From positions 2,542,001 through 2,606,000 of the forward strand of contig NZ_CCSF01000001.1 in assembly GCF_000756775.1 (NCBI RefSeq): a stretch of DNA of 64,000 bases, given 5' to 3'. The notes below the pieces were generated by a model, which saw only the letters and a list, made by a program, of their open reading frames with translations, ran no database searches and was not told the origin of the DNA. Positions 37,579 to 45,404 of the stretch are shown one piece after another (position 1 is the stretch's first letter; each line of letters begins with the position of its first letter). Source of the DNA: Pseudomonas saudiphocaensis (GTDB taxonomy: Bacteria > Pseudomonadota > Gammaproteobacteria > Pseudomonadales > Pseudomonadaceae). The position numbers and the translations under genes are program-made.

Positions 37579-37884
37579 TCAGTCAAAAGCCCAGCTCGCC
37601 GGCAGAGCACGGCCGCTGGTTTTCTCCAGGTTGTCGGTCTCTGGCCGCTGCTGCCGCTGCGGTCGTGGCTGGACCGGCTCGAGCGGCGGTACTTCAGGAG
37701 GGGCGTCCAGCGTAGGCGGGCGCGGCTCGCGCTCGTCAGGCGAGTCGATGATGTCCTGACGTGGCTCGCGGTTGTCCAGCGGATGCTCGCGGCTTTTCTC
37801 CGGTAGCGTTGGTCCGGTACCAGTTGCCAGCGCCGGAGCAGCGGCTACCAGGGTTGCGGTGAAGATCAGCGTACGCAGGTCCAT
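37579..37884 (-). CDS. Small secreted proline-rich protein, unknown function
   Basis: 101 residues. The signal peptide MDLRTLIFTATLVAAAPALA is followed by a mature part dominated by Pro, Arg, Glu and Asp (EREPRPPTLDAPPEVPPLEP), likely disordered. No family recognised. It starts 136 bp downstream of the Gly-Thr-repeat protein gene on the same strand, behind that gene's terminator, so it probably has its own promoter. It may be a periplasmic or surface polypeptide. Confidence 0.6.
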   Translation of the reverse strand: MDLRTLIFTATLVAAAPALATGTGPTLPEKSREHPLDNREPRQDIIDSPDEREPRPPTLDAPPEVPPLEPVQPRPQRQQRPETDNLEKTSGRALPASWAFD

Positions 37885-37970
37885 GGCTCACTCCTGAAGT
37901 GATACCTGGTTTGGCAACCTCCTGCAGCATGAGTTTCAACGGTACGGGCAAGCATGGCCGCCAAAGCAAA

Positions 37971-37996
37971 AGCCCCGGTCGAGGCCGGGGCTTTGC
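37971..37996 (-). terminator. Intrinsic terminator behind the Gly-Thr-repeat protein gene
   Basis: AAGCCCCGG and CCGGGGCTT arms around a short TCGAGG loop lie just past the stop of the 38020-38400 gene on the minus strand, with a T-rich TTTTGCTT tail in that direction. Confidence 0.75.
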
Positions 37997-38019
37997 TTCA
38001 AGCAACGCTGGTCTCAACA

Positions 38020-38400
38020 TCAGTTACCTGCGCCACCCGCTCCGCCTGCACCACCTGCTCCGCCTGCACCACCACCGGTGCCGGTGCCAGTACCCATACC
38101 GCCGGTGCCAGTACCGGTCCCCATGCCGTCAGTACCAGTACCGGTACCAACGCCAGTGCCAGTGCCAGTGCCAGTGCCAGTGCCAGTGCCAGTGCCAGTG
38201 CCAGTGTCGGCATCAACGCCGGTGCCGGTGTTCATGCCCGGGCTGGCCGGCATGCCCGAACGGGTATCTTCATTGGTGGTTCCATCCATGCTGCCGTAGC
38301 CGCCGTTCTCGGTGCGGTCGGTACCAGTGGTGCCCGTCGCGAACACAGCTGTAGACATCAGGCTGGCCAGGGTAAATGCGGCAATTTTGGTCGCTTTCAT
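38020..38400 (-). CDS. Secreted Gly-Thr-repeat protein, unknown function
   Basis: 126 residues. A signal peptide ([20 protein letters not shown]) precedes a low-complexity mature chain: a Thr/Gly/Asp/Met segment, then about nine TG dipeptides in a row, further [16 protein letters not shown] blocks, and a GGAGGAGGAGGAGN tail. ATG at 38400 has GGAG 7 nt upstream. Such TG/GGA repeats occur in surface or matrix proteins but no family is recognised. It lies divergent from a CsgD-like regulator, which could control it. Confidence 0.65.
   Translation of the reverse strand: MKATKIAAFTLASLMSTAVFATGTTGTDRTENGGYGSMDGTTNEDTRSGMPASPGMNTGTGVDADTGTGTGTGTGTGTGTGTGVGTGTGTDGMGTGTGTGGMGTGTGTGGGAGGAGGAGGAGGAGN
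38152..38205. repeat. Hexanucleotide tandem repeat, nine exact GCCAGT units
   Basis: Nine uninterrupted copies of GCCAGT (54 bp), coding Thr-Gly dipeptides on the minus strand within the secreted protein gene. The in-frame 6-bp unit means copy-number slippage changes repeat length without frameshift. Confidence 0.9.
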
Positions 38401-38643
38401 GTCGTTCTCCATTTCTCAGTGAGTACCTAAAATCGGGCAGCAGGGCACGCCAAGGGTTTCATCGGGGGCATTACAAAATCTTTCTTTTCACCAGCAGGCC
38501 ATATCCCCTCCGTTTCGCTACCGTTCGTCGCCTTTTCGTTCTTGCGCCACGCTGGACACGCCCTGAACCAGCGAAGCGGTGAACTTCACTGACTGTTGCC
38601 GGTCGTTTAGTAACTTTCAGCCTCTTATAACAATGGATTGAAC

Positions 38644-39306
38644 ATGGACGACGCGGATCTGACCCATCAGGAACGCAATCTTTCCTGCGTGTGCCTGCTT
38701 ACCAGTAACGAACTGCTTGGGCTGTTCTTCAAACACTTCATAAATGAGCAGATCCGTCTTGAAGTCAGCCTGGAGCGCTCCGTCCAGAGCAGAGCGCCAG
38801 CCCCTGATCTCTATCTGCTCGACGCCGACAGCAACGACTCCACACAGCTGGCCCAGTTTCTGGAGCAACTGGACGGAGAGGTACCGGTAGCCCTGCTGAA
38901 CATCGCTCCAGAGGAGGCCGAGCAGCTGGTTGAGCAATACCCTGCCGTTCGCGGCGTGTTCTACGCCCATGCAACGCCCGAACATCTGCTGGAAGGCATT
39001 CAAGTACTGCTTGATGGCGGAGACTGGCTGCCCCGCCTACTGACCGAGCGCCTGCTCAGCCAGTGGCGCCGCATGCGCCAACGGGTTGGCAACAGGCCAT
39101 CGCTGACGCTGCGTGAGCGAGAAATTCTCAAGCTCGCCGGCCAGGGCCTGTCGAACGCCGAAATTGCCGAACAGCTGAACCTGAGCCCGCATACGATCAA
39201 AAGCCATATCCACAATCTGCTGCGCAAGATTGGAGCGGCCAACCGCGCTGAAGCGGCCTTGCTCCTGCGCGGCCGTCTGGAACAACCCGAGCCCTGCCGG
39301 GCCTGA
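38644..39306 (+). CDS. LuxR-family transcriptional regulator, CsgD-like
   Basis: 220 residues. An atypical N-terminal receiver-like domain (1-140) contains VPVALLNIAPEEAEQLVEQY and RGVFYAHATPEHLLEGIQVLL. These resemble the corresponding CsgD segment (ALLLNTPE... then GVFY...GLQGVL) rather than a canonical phospho-receiver. The C-terminal LuxR HTH (about 150-215) is LTLREREILKLAGQGLSNAEIAEQLNLSPHTIKSHIHNLLRKI. CsgD controls curli and cellulose; the target here is unknown. ATG at 38644 chosen over the upstream TTG. Confidence 0.78.
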   Translation: MDDADLTHQERNLSCVCLLTSNELLGLFFKHFINEQIRLEVSLERSVQSRAPAPDLYLLDADSNDSTQLAQFLEQLDGEVPVALLNIAPEEAEQLVEQYPAVRGVFYAHATPEHLLEGIQVLLDGGDWLPRLLTERLLSQWRRMRQRVGNRPSLTLREREILKLAGQGLSNAEIAEQLNLSPHTIKSHIHNLLRKIGAANRAEAALLLRGRLEQPEPCRA

Positions 39307-39383
39307 GCCCGGTATTCGGTGAGGCTGCCGTTTGGACGCAAGCGGCAGGCTTAAGCGGACCAACGGCACGCCAATGGCCGTTC

Positions 39384-39422
39384 GTTCAGCGCAGGTTCAG
39401 CTTGGGTTCAGCAGCGGTTCAG
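39384..39422 (+). promoter_or_regulatory. Four 11-bp-phased GTTCAG half-sites (PhoP boxes) upstream of oprH
   Basis: GTTCAG occurs at 39384, 39395, 39406 and 39417, an exact 11-bp period over four copies. Two such direct repeats on one helical face form the Pseudomonas PhoP box (GTTCAG-N5-GTTCAG). The array ends 57 bp before the oprH ATG. Confidence 0.8.
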
Positions 39423-39478
39423 TGACCACCTTTCAGACTGGGGACCGTCAGTTCCTGTAGTTTGAAAAGGAGTCACCG

Positions 39479-40084
39479 ATGAAGAAAATCACCACCCTGG
39501 CCCTGGCCACCACCTTTGGCATGTTCAGCATGGGCAGCCATGCCGCGGAAAATTTCGCCGGCCTCACCTGGGGCGAAAGCACCATCAATACCGACCGGTC
39601 CAGCTCACTGCAGCAGAACATGCCCGGTAAAAACCGCTTCGACGACACCATCAAGAACAGCGGCACCTGGGGTGTGCGTGCTGGTCAGATGACCGACGAA
39701 GCCCGCTACTACATGACTTACGAGAATGTCTCGGACGATTACGGCAGCAGCCTCAAGCTGCGCCAGCAGAACCTTATCGGCAGCTATGACATGTTCGTCC
39801 CGCTGGGCGACAGCACCCGCCTGTTCGGTGGTGCTAGCGCCGGTCTGACCAAACTGGAAAACGAATCCAGCGGCTACAGCCGTGACAGCGACATCGGCTA
39901 TCTGGTCGGTCTGCAGGCCGGTATCCTGCAGAACGTCGGCACCAATACCTCGCTGGAAGCCGGCTATCGCTATCTGCGCAGCAACGCCAGCACCGAAGTG
40001 TCAGAACGTGGCGTCGGCAAGCTGGGCTCGATTGACCTGCACAGCAGCAAGCAGGTCTACCTGGGCCTCAACTATCACTTCTGA
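39479..40084 (+). CDS. oprH: Outer-membrane protein OprH
   Basis: 201 residues with a signal peptide ending SHAA. Matches P. aeruginosa OprH block by block: FAGLTWGES, SGTWGVRAGQ, LRQQNLIGSYDMFVPLGDSTRLFGGASAGL, LEAGYRYLRSNASTE, KLGSIDLHSSKQVYLGLNYHF, with a terminal Phe for outer-membrane insertion. OprH is an eight-stranded barrel that binds lipopolysaccharide and substitutes for divalent cations when Mg2+ is low. First gene of oprH-phoP-phoQ. AAGGAG precedes the ATG. Confidence 0.95.
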   Translation: MKKITTLALATTFGMFSMGSHAAENFAGLTWGESTINTDRSSSLQQNMPGKNRFDDTIKNSGTWGVRAGQMTDEARYYMTYENVSDDYGSSLKLRQQNLIGSYDMFVPLGDSTRLFGGASAGLTKLENESSGYSRDSDIGYLVGLQAGILQNVGTNTSLEAGYRYLRSNASTEVSERGVGKLGSIDLHSSKQVYLGLNYHF

Positions 40085-40114
40085 TGGCATCGCGCTGACA
40101 GACAGTTGAACGAC

Positions 40115-40141
40115 GGCCGGGCTAATGCTCGGCCTTCTTTT
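40115..40141 (+). terminator. Hairpin with T-run between oprH and phoP (partial terminator)
   Basis: GGCCGGGC (40115-40122) pairs with GCTCGGCC (40127-40134), one G-U pair, TAAT loop, followed by TTCTTTT. Inside the operon it could lower phoPQ transcript relative to oprH. Confidence 0.7.
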
Positions 40142-40180
40142 GGGGGCTCGCAGCAACTTCGAACCTGGGGAGAAGAGAAT

Positions 40181-40858
40181 ATGAAAGTGCTGGTGGTGGA
40201 AGACGAGGCGCTGCTGCGCCACCACTTGCAGGCCCGGCTCAGCGAGAGCGGGCACATCGTCGATGCAGTGCCCGATGCCGAAGAGGCGTTGTATCAGTGC
40301 CAGGAATTCAATCATGACCTGGCCGTCATCGATCTGGGCCTTCCCGGTATCAGCGGCCTGGACCTGATCCGCCAGTTACGCAGCGGTGGCAAGACCTTCC
40401 CCATTCTTATCCTCACCGCCCGCGGCAACTGGCAGGACAAGGTCGAAGGCCTGGCGGCCGGCGCCGACGACTATGTGGTCAAACCCTTCCAGTTCGAAGA
40501 GCTGGAAGCCCGGTTGAATGCGCTGCTACGGCGTTCCAGCGGCTTCACCCAGGCCACCATCCAGGCCGGGCCGCTGCTGCTCGACCTCAACCGCAAGCAG
40601 GCCACCGCCAATGGCGAGTCGCTGTCACTGACCGCCTACGAATACCGCATACTCGAGTATCTGATGCGCCATCAGCAGCAGGTAGTAGCCAAGGAGCGCC
40701 TGATGGAGCAGCTCTACAGCGATAACGAGGAGCGCGATCCAAACGTGATCGAAGTGCTTGTAGGTCGGCTGCGACGCAAGCTCGAAAGCCAGTGCGCGAT
40801 GAAACCCATCGAAACCGTACGCGGGCTGGGTTACCTGTTCACCGAGCGCTGCCGATGA
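40181..40858 (+). CDS. phoP: Response regulator PhoP (low Mg2+)
   Basis: 225 residues, OmpR/PhoB class. Receiver: VVEDEALL, phospho-acceptor in LAVIDLGLPGISG, KPFQFEELEARLNALLRR. The winged helix ends NVIEVLVGRLRRKLES and TVRGLGYLF. ATG at MKVLVVEDEALLRHHLQ has GGGGAGAAGAG upstream. With PhoQ it responds to low Mg2+ and cationic peptides, driving LPS modification and oprH. The operon promoter carries PhoP boxes, so it is autoregulated. Confidence 0.94.
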   Translation: MKVLVVEDEALLRHHLQARLSESGHIVDAVPDAEEALYQCQEFNHDLAVIDLGLPGISGLDLIRQLRSGGKTFPILILTARGNWQDKVEGLAAGADDYVVKPFQFEELEARLNALLRRSSGFTQATIQAGPLLLDLNRKQATANGESLSLTAYEYRILEYLMRHQQQVVAKERLMEQLYSDNEERDPNVIEVLVGRLRRKLESQCAMKPIETVRGLGYLFTERCR

Positions 40859-42252
40859 ACCGACGCTGGCGCCGGCTTCAGGCGCGCATCCGTATCCTGA
40901 GCACCGGCGCCATGTCGCTGCGCCTGCGCCTGATGCTCGGCGCCGCAAGCCTGGCCGTGCTGTTTATGCTGGCCCTGCTGCCTGTGTTGCAGGGCGCCTT
41001 CAGCCTGAGCTTCGAGAAAGTCATCGAGCAGCGCCTGGCCGCCGATGCCATTACGCTGATCACTGCCGCACAGGTCGAGGACGGCCGGCTGTCGATGCCC
41101 GAGCGGCTGCCCGACGAAGAATTCAACCTGCCGGACGCGCAACTGCTGGGCTTTATCTACGATCGCCGCGGCGAGCTGGTGTGGCGCTCGCGTTCGGCTG
41201 TCGACGAACACATCGACTATCGCCCGCGCTACGAAGGCCGTACGACGGAGTTCCTGCGTGTACGCGACGCGGAGGGCATCGAGTATTTCGCCTATGACGT
41301 CGAACTGCATCTGGCCGGCCGACGCGACAACGCCTTCAGCTTCGTCACCATGCAGCCAACCAGCGAATATCTCAGCCTGTTCGAAGAGTTTCGCCGCCAG
41401 CTCTATCTCTGGCTGGGCAGCGGCCTGCTGGTACTGCTGGTGCTGCTCTGGCTCGGCCTGACCTGGGGCTTTCGCACGCTCAAACGGGTCAGCGCCGAGC
41501 TCGATGCGGTCGAGTTGGGCCAGCGCGAACGGCTAAGCGACGACCACCCGCGCGAGCTGCTACGCCTGACACGTTCGCTCAACCGGCTGCTGGACAGCGA
41601 GCGTCGTCAGCGCGAGCAGTACCGCAACGCTCTCGGTGACCTGGCGCACAGCCTGAAGACTCCGCTGACCGTTCTGCAGGGCGTCAGCGATACCTTCTCG
41701 GCGCAAGCGCACAGCCGCGCACAGGCACAGATCATGCGCTCGCAGATCGAGCGCATGAGCCAGCAGATCAGCTATCAGTTACAACGCGCCAGCCTCGGCA
41801 AAAGCGGCCTGGTGCGCCATCGGGCCGAGCTTGAACCGCTGCTGACCAGCCTCTGTAGCACGCTGGACAAGGTCTACCGCGACAAGCACGTGGAGGTCGA
41901 GCTGCAACTCCCCAGCTCCTGTCAGGTGCCGATGGAGCAAGGCGCACTGATGGAGCTGCTCGGCAACCTGCTGGAAAACGCCTACCGGCTCTGTCTGCAG
42001 CACATTCGTGTAAGTGCCAACATCGGCGACGGCGACCTGGTGTTGAGTATCGAAGATGACGGGCCCGGCGTACCGCTGGACCAGCAGGCGCGGATCATCC
42101 GCCGAGGTGAGCGCCTCGACGGCCAGCACCCCGGCCAGGGCATCGGCCTGGCGGTGGTCAAGGACATTCTCGACAGCTATGGCGGCGAACTCAGTCTCGG
42201 TGAGTCGCCACTGGGCGGCGCCGCCTTTCAGATCAGGCTGCGGACCGATTAA
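40855..42252 (+). CDS. phoQ: Sensor histidine kinase PhoQ
   Basis: 465 residues. TM1 (about 23-45) and TM2 (about 180-205) bracket a periplasmic sensor (46-180) rich in acidic residues (PDEEFNLPDAQ, VEDGRL, VDEHIDY), as expected for Mg2+ sensing. The H-box is GDLAHSLKTPLTVLQG, the N-box LGNLLENAYRLCL, the G-boxes DDGPGVP and GQGIGLAVVKDI. Overlaps phoP by 4 bp. Its stop is 6 bp from the convergent antiporter operon. Confidence 0.93.
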   Translation: MNRRWRRLQARIRILSTGAMSLRLRLMLGAASLAVLFMLALLPVLQGAFSLSFEKVIEQRLAADAITLITAAQVEDGRLSMPERLPDEEFNLPDAQLLGFIYDRRGELVWRSRSAVDEHIDYRPRYEGRTTEFLRVRDAEGIEYFAYDVELHLAGRRDNAFSFVTMQPTSEYLSLFEEFRRQLYLWLGSGLLVLLVLLWLGLTWGFRTLKRVSAELDAVELGQRERLSDDHPRELLRLTRSLNRLLDSERRQREQYRNALGDLAHSLKTPLTVLQGVSDTFSAQAHSRAQAQIMRSQIERMSQQISYQLQRASLGKSGLVRHRAELEPLLTSLCSTLDKVYRDKHVEVELQLPSSCQVPMEQGALMELLGNLLENAYRLCLQHIRVSANIGDGDLVLSIEDDGPGVPLDQQARIIRRGERLDGQHPGQGIGLAVVKDILDSYGGELSLGESPLGGAAFQIRLRTD

Positions 42253-42258
42253 TTTCGG

Positions 42259-43911
42259 TCACCACAACCAGCCGAGCCAGAGCAGCCCCACCAGCAGCCA
42301 GGCGCTGAAAGCCAGAGTGCTGCTTTCCCACAGCCGATTCCAGCGCCGCTCGCGCTGACGCCAGTACCCAGGTTCGAGCCGAAGCTTCGGTACCGGCAAG
42401 GGCGGTTGGCGCAACAGCCTGGCCAGAGCCAGCGAACCGCGCAAAGCCAGGTTTGGCATTCGCTGCAGACGCACCGGCACCCGCCAGCCGCGCCAGAGCG
42501 CCAGGCAGGCCAGCGCCATGGCTGCCAGCAACGGCCAGGACGCCGACCAGATACCTCCTGGATACAGGCCAGCCAGCAGCGGCTCGCGGGAAACCTGCCA
42601 GATCCACGGCCAGACCACCGGTGCCAGACCGAGCAGCGCCCAGGGCAGCCATTGCGCCGGCGACGGCGAGTGCGCCGGAGCGTGCTGCTGGTCACGGCGC
42701 ATCAGCCAGAGCGCGCGCAGCAGCAACAGCGCGGTGGCGAAGCTGGCGAGGGTGAGCCAAGGCGCCCAGGCATCGAAAACACTTTGCTGCCAGGCATCCT
42801 TCATCAGGTGCTTGGCCGCCGCCCCGCTGGTAAACGGCGTGCCCATCAGTGCCAGCGCCGGTAGCCACAGCAGCGCCCAGGCCAGCCGCGGCAGACGACT
42901 CTGATGGGCCATTCCGGCGGCCAGAAACAGCGCTCCCTTGGCCAGGCCGTGGTGGACACCAAACACCAGCAGCACGGCCAGCATCGCCGTTTGCGACCCT
43001 TCCAGACTCCAGGCCAGAGCAATGATCATCAGGCACCAGCCCATCTGGCTCACCGATGAATAGGCCAATACCGCCTTGGACCGGCCGGCACACAGCCCCA
43101 GCAGTGCCGCATACAAGGCGCCGAACAAACCCACCGCCAACAGCGCTGCACTCCAGGCCGCGAGGACCGGATCGTCCTGCGGCAGACAGCGCCAGATACC
43201 CAGCAGCCCGGCCTTGAGCATCGCTCCGGAAAGCACCGCGCTGGCCGGCGCTGGTGCGGCTGGGTGAGCCAGCGGCAGCCAGACGTGCAGCGGCCAGAAA
43301 CCCGCCTTGAGCCCGAGGCCAAGCACCAGCAGGATCAAGGTCAGGTGGTCGATGGGCTGCGCCTGCCAGCCGGTAAAGTCGAACGTCCGGTCTGCCCCGT
43401 GCACCCGCAGCAGCAACCCCGCCAGCAGCAGCATCTCACCGCACACGGCCAGCTGCAGATACAGCCGACCGGCCCGACGCGGCTCCGGCCCGCCCTGATG
43501 CACAATCAACCCGTAGGCGGAGAGGCTCATGGCACTGAAGCCGAGGTAGAAACTCAGCGCATCGGTAGCGGCAATCAGCAGCAGATTGCCGGTCAACGCC
43601 AGCTGCCAGAACACCCAGAAACGCAGCCTGTGCGGACTTTGGGCCAGGCTGCTATGGGCGAACACCGCGGCGCAGCCCCAGAGCAAGGCGGTGAACCCCA
43701 GCCAGGCGCGACTCAGCGTATCGTCTGCACCCCAGCGTATGCCCTCCCACAGCCAGGGCAGCTCCAGCGCGGGCGGCGGTTGCCAGGTAACCAGCAGTGC
43801 CGGCACGCAGGTCAGCCACAGCCAGGGCTGCAGCCGCTCACGCAACAACGGCAAGAACAGCGCAGCGAGCAGCGGCGCGAAGGGCACCAGCAGCCAAACC
43901 CAGGCGTTCAT
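42259..43911 (-). CDS. Third proton-channel subunit of Mrp-like antiporter (D''), lacking the TM5 Glu
   Basis: 550 residues, about 14 membrane helices, ND2/ND4/ND5 superfamily. Conserved lysines are present in GLGLKAGFWPLHVWLP (TM7) and SGAMLKAGLLG (TM8), plus VHHGLAKGALFLAAGM. The TM5 position carrying Glu in proton-pumping members reads FYLGFSAMSLSAYGL here, with Ser where its operon neighbours have Glu. Last gene of the operon; start overlaps the previous stop by 4 bp. It may be a divergent pump or a structural subunit. Confidence 0.82.
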   Translation of the reverse strand: MNAWVWLLVPFAPLLAALFLPLLRERLQPWLWLTCVPALLVTWQPPPALELPWLWEGIRWGADDTLSRAWLGFTALLWGCAAVFAHSSLAQSPHRLRFWVFWQLALTGNLLLIAATDALSFYLGFSAMSLSAYGLIVHQGGPEPRRAGRLYLQLAVCGEMLLLAGLLLRVHGADRTFDFTGWQAQPIDHLTLILLVLGLGLKAGFWPLHVWLPLAHPAAPAPASAVLSGAMLKAGLLGIWRCLPQDDPVLAAWSAALLAVGLFGALYAALLGLCAGRSKAVLAYSSVSQMGWCLMIIALAWSLEGSQTAMLAVLLVFGVHHGLAKGALFLAAGMAHQSRLPRLAWALLWLPALALMGTPFTSGAAAKHLMKDAWQQSVFDAWAPWLTLASFATALLLLRALWLMRRDQQHAPAHSPSPAQWLPWALLGLAPVVWPWIWQVSREPLLAGLYPGGIWSASWPLLAAMALACLALWRGWRVPVRLQRMPNLALRGSLALARLLRQPPLPVPKLRLEPGYWRQRERRWNRLWESSTLAFSAWLLVGLLWLGWLW

Positions 43912-45404
43912 ATGGCGAACTCCCGTTCGACGATCAGCTGGCTCCAGCCCAGCGGACTCAGCACGCTAGCCGCCAGCAGGCCCACCAGCAGCGACAACAA
44001 CGCGGTAATCAAGGGCGGCAGCAACAGCATCCAATGGGTTTCGAAACGCGCACCGGCAAAGTTGTCGTCATGCCAGGCAGCGGGCCTGGCGAACCAGCCG
44101 CGCCAGAGCAGCGGCAGAAAATACATGGCATTCAGCAGCGCCGAGCCAAGCAGCACCAGCACCACCCAGTCATGGCCGACTTCCAGCGCGCCGAGGCCGA
44201 GGGTCCACTTGCTGATAAAGCCGGCAATGGGCGGGACGCCGATCATCCCCAGCGCAGCCACGCTGAACGCCGCCATCGTCCAGGGCATCCGTCGCCCGAC
44301 GCCATCCATCTCGCGGATACGGTGGATGCCCAGGGTTTCGGCGAAGTTGCCGGCGCAATAGAACAGCGTCACCTTCATCAGCCCCTGATGCACCAGATGC
44401 ACCAGGCCGCCAACCGCGGCTACCGGCCCAAGCAGCGCGACGCCCAGGGTGATGTAGGAGACCTGGCTGATGGTCGAGTAGGCCAGGCGCTTTTTCAGCT
44501 CCTGCTGCTGCAAGGCGCGCACCGAGCCATAAAGAATGGTGAACGCCGCCAGCCACAGCAGCGGGCGGTTCAACTCCAGCACGCTCAGGGCCTCGGCGCC
44601 GAACACGTCGTAGACCACCCGCACGATACCGAAGGCGCCAGCCTTGACCACCGCCACCGCATGCAGCAACGCACTGACCGGCGCCGGCGCCACCATCGCC
44701 TTGGGCAGCCAGCCGTGCAGCGGCACCAGCGCCGCCTTTACCCCGAGGCCGAGGATCAGCAGGACGAAAGCCACCTGCAGCGCCAGGCCGTGCTCTTCCA
44801 CCTGCTCCAGCAGGTAGCCGGCGGCGCGAAAGTCCGGCGTACCCGCCAGGCTGTGCAGCATCGCCACGCCGATCAGCACCAGCGCCCCGCCGCCCACCGT
44901 GTAGGCCAGATAAACCCGCCCGGCCCGCAGCGATTCCGGCGTGCCCCGGTGCACCACCAGGGGGAAGGTGGCCAGGGTCAGCATTTCGTAGAACAGCAGA
45001 AAGGTCACCAGATTGCCCGCCAGCGCCAGCCCGACCGTGGCGCTGACGCACAGGCTGAAATAGCCGAAGAAGCGCGAGCGAAGGGGTGAGCCTTCCAGGT
45101 AGCCGATGGCATAAACCGTGGTAAGCGCCCACAACACCGAGGACAGGCTGACAAATAGCAGAGACAGCGCGTCGCCCTGCAATACCAACGGCGCGCCGGG
45201 CAAAAGCGCCAGACTGAAACGAAACTCCATGCCCTGGCTGACGCCGTAAAGCATGGTCCCCACCAGCAATAGTTTGACGCTGATACCGCCCAGATTGAGC
45301 GCCACCCGCAGACGTTTCTGCTCTTCGCTCAAAGCAAAGATGACCAGCCCGGGCAACAGCGAGCTGAGCAGAATGCCCAGCGGCAACAGGCTGCTCCAGC
45401 TCAT
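43908..45404 (-). CDS. Mrp-like antiporter proton-channel subunit (D')
   Basis: 498 residues, about 14 helices. TM5 Glu is present (VTFLLFYEMLTLATFPLVVH). TM7 Lys is in LGLGVKAALVPLHGWLPKAMVAPAPVSALLHAVAVVKAGAFG, and LVHLVHQGLMKVTLFYCAGN completes the channel set. It resembles MnhD/NuoM-type proton-conducting subunits. The ATG at MSWSSLLPLGILL overlaps the stop of the upstream D subunit. Longer in-frame upstream reading is non-family. Confidence 0.85.
   Translation of the reverse strand: MSWSSLLPLGILLSSLLPGLVIFALSEEQKRLRVALNLGGISVKLLLVGTMLYGVSQGMEFRFSLALLPGAPLVLQGDALSLLFVSLSSVLWALTTVYAIGYLEGSPLRSRFFGYFSLCVSATVGLALAGNLVTFLLFYEMLTLATFPLVVHRGTPESLRAGRVYLAYTVGGGALVLIGVAMLHSLAGTPDFRAAGYLLEQVEEHGLALQVAFVLLILGLGVKAALVPLHGWLPKAMVAPAPVSALLHAVAVVKAGAFGIVRVVYDVFGAEALSVLELNRPLLWLAAFTILYGSVRALQQQELKKRLAYSTISQVSYITLGVALLGPVAAVGGLVHLVHQGLMKVTLFYCAGNFAETLGIHRIREMDGVGRRMPWTMAAFSVAALGMIGVPPIAGFISKWTLGLGALEVGHDWVVLVLLGSALLNAMYFLPLLWRGWFARPAAWHDDNFAGARFETHWMLLLPPLITALLSLLVGLLAASVLSPLGWSQLIVEREFAI

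Noticed and set aside
38152-38205. Short repeat array considered as CRISPR
   Set aside because: Six-base units without spacers inside a coding sequence; a microsatellite, not a CRISPR.
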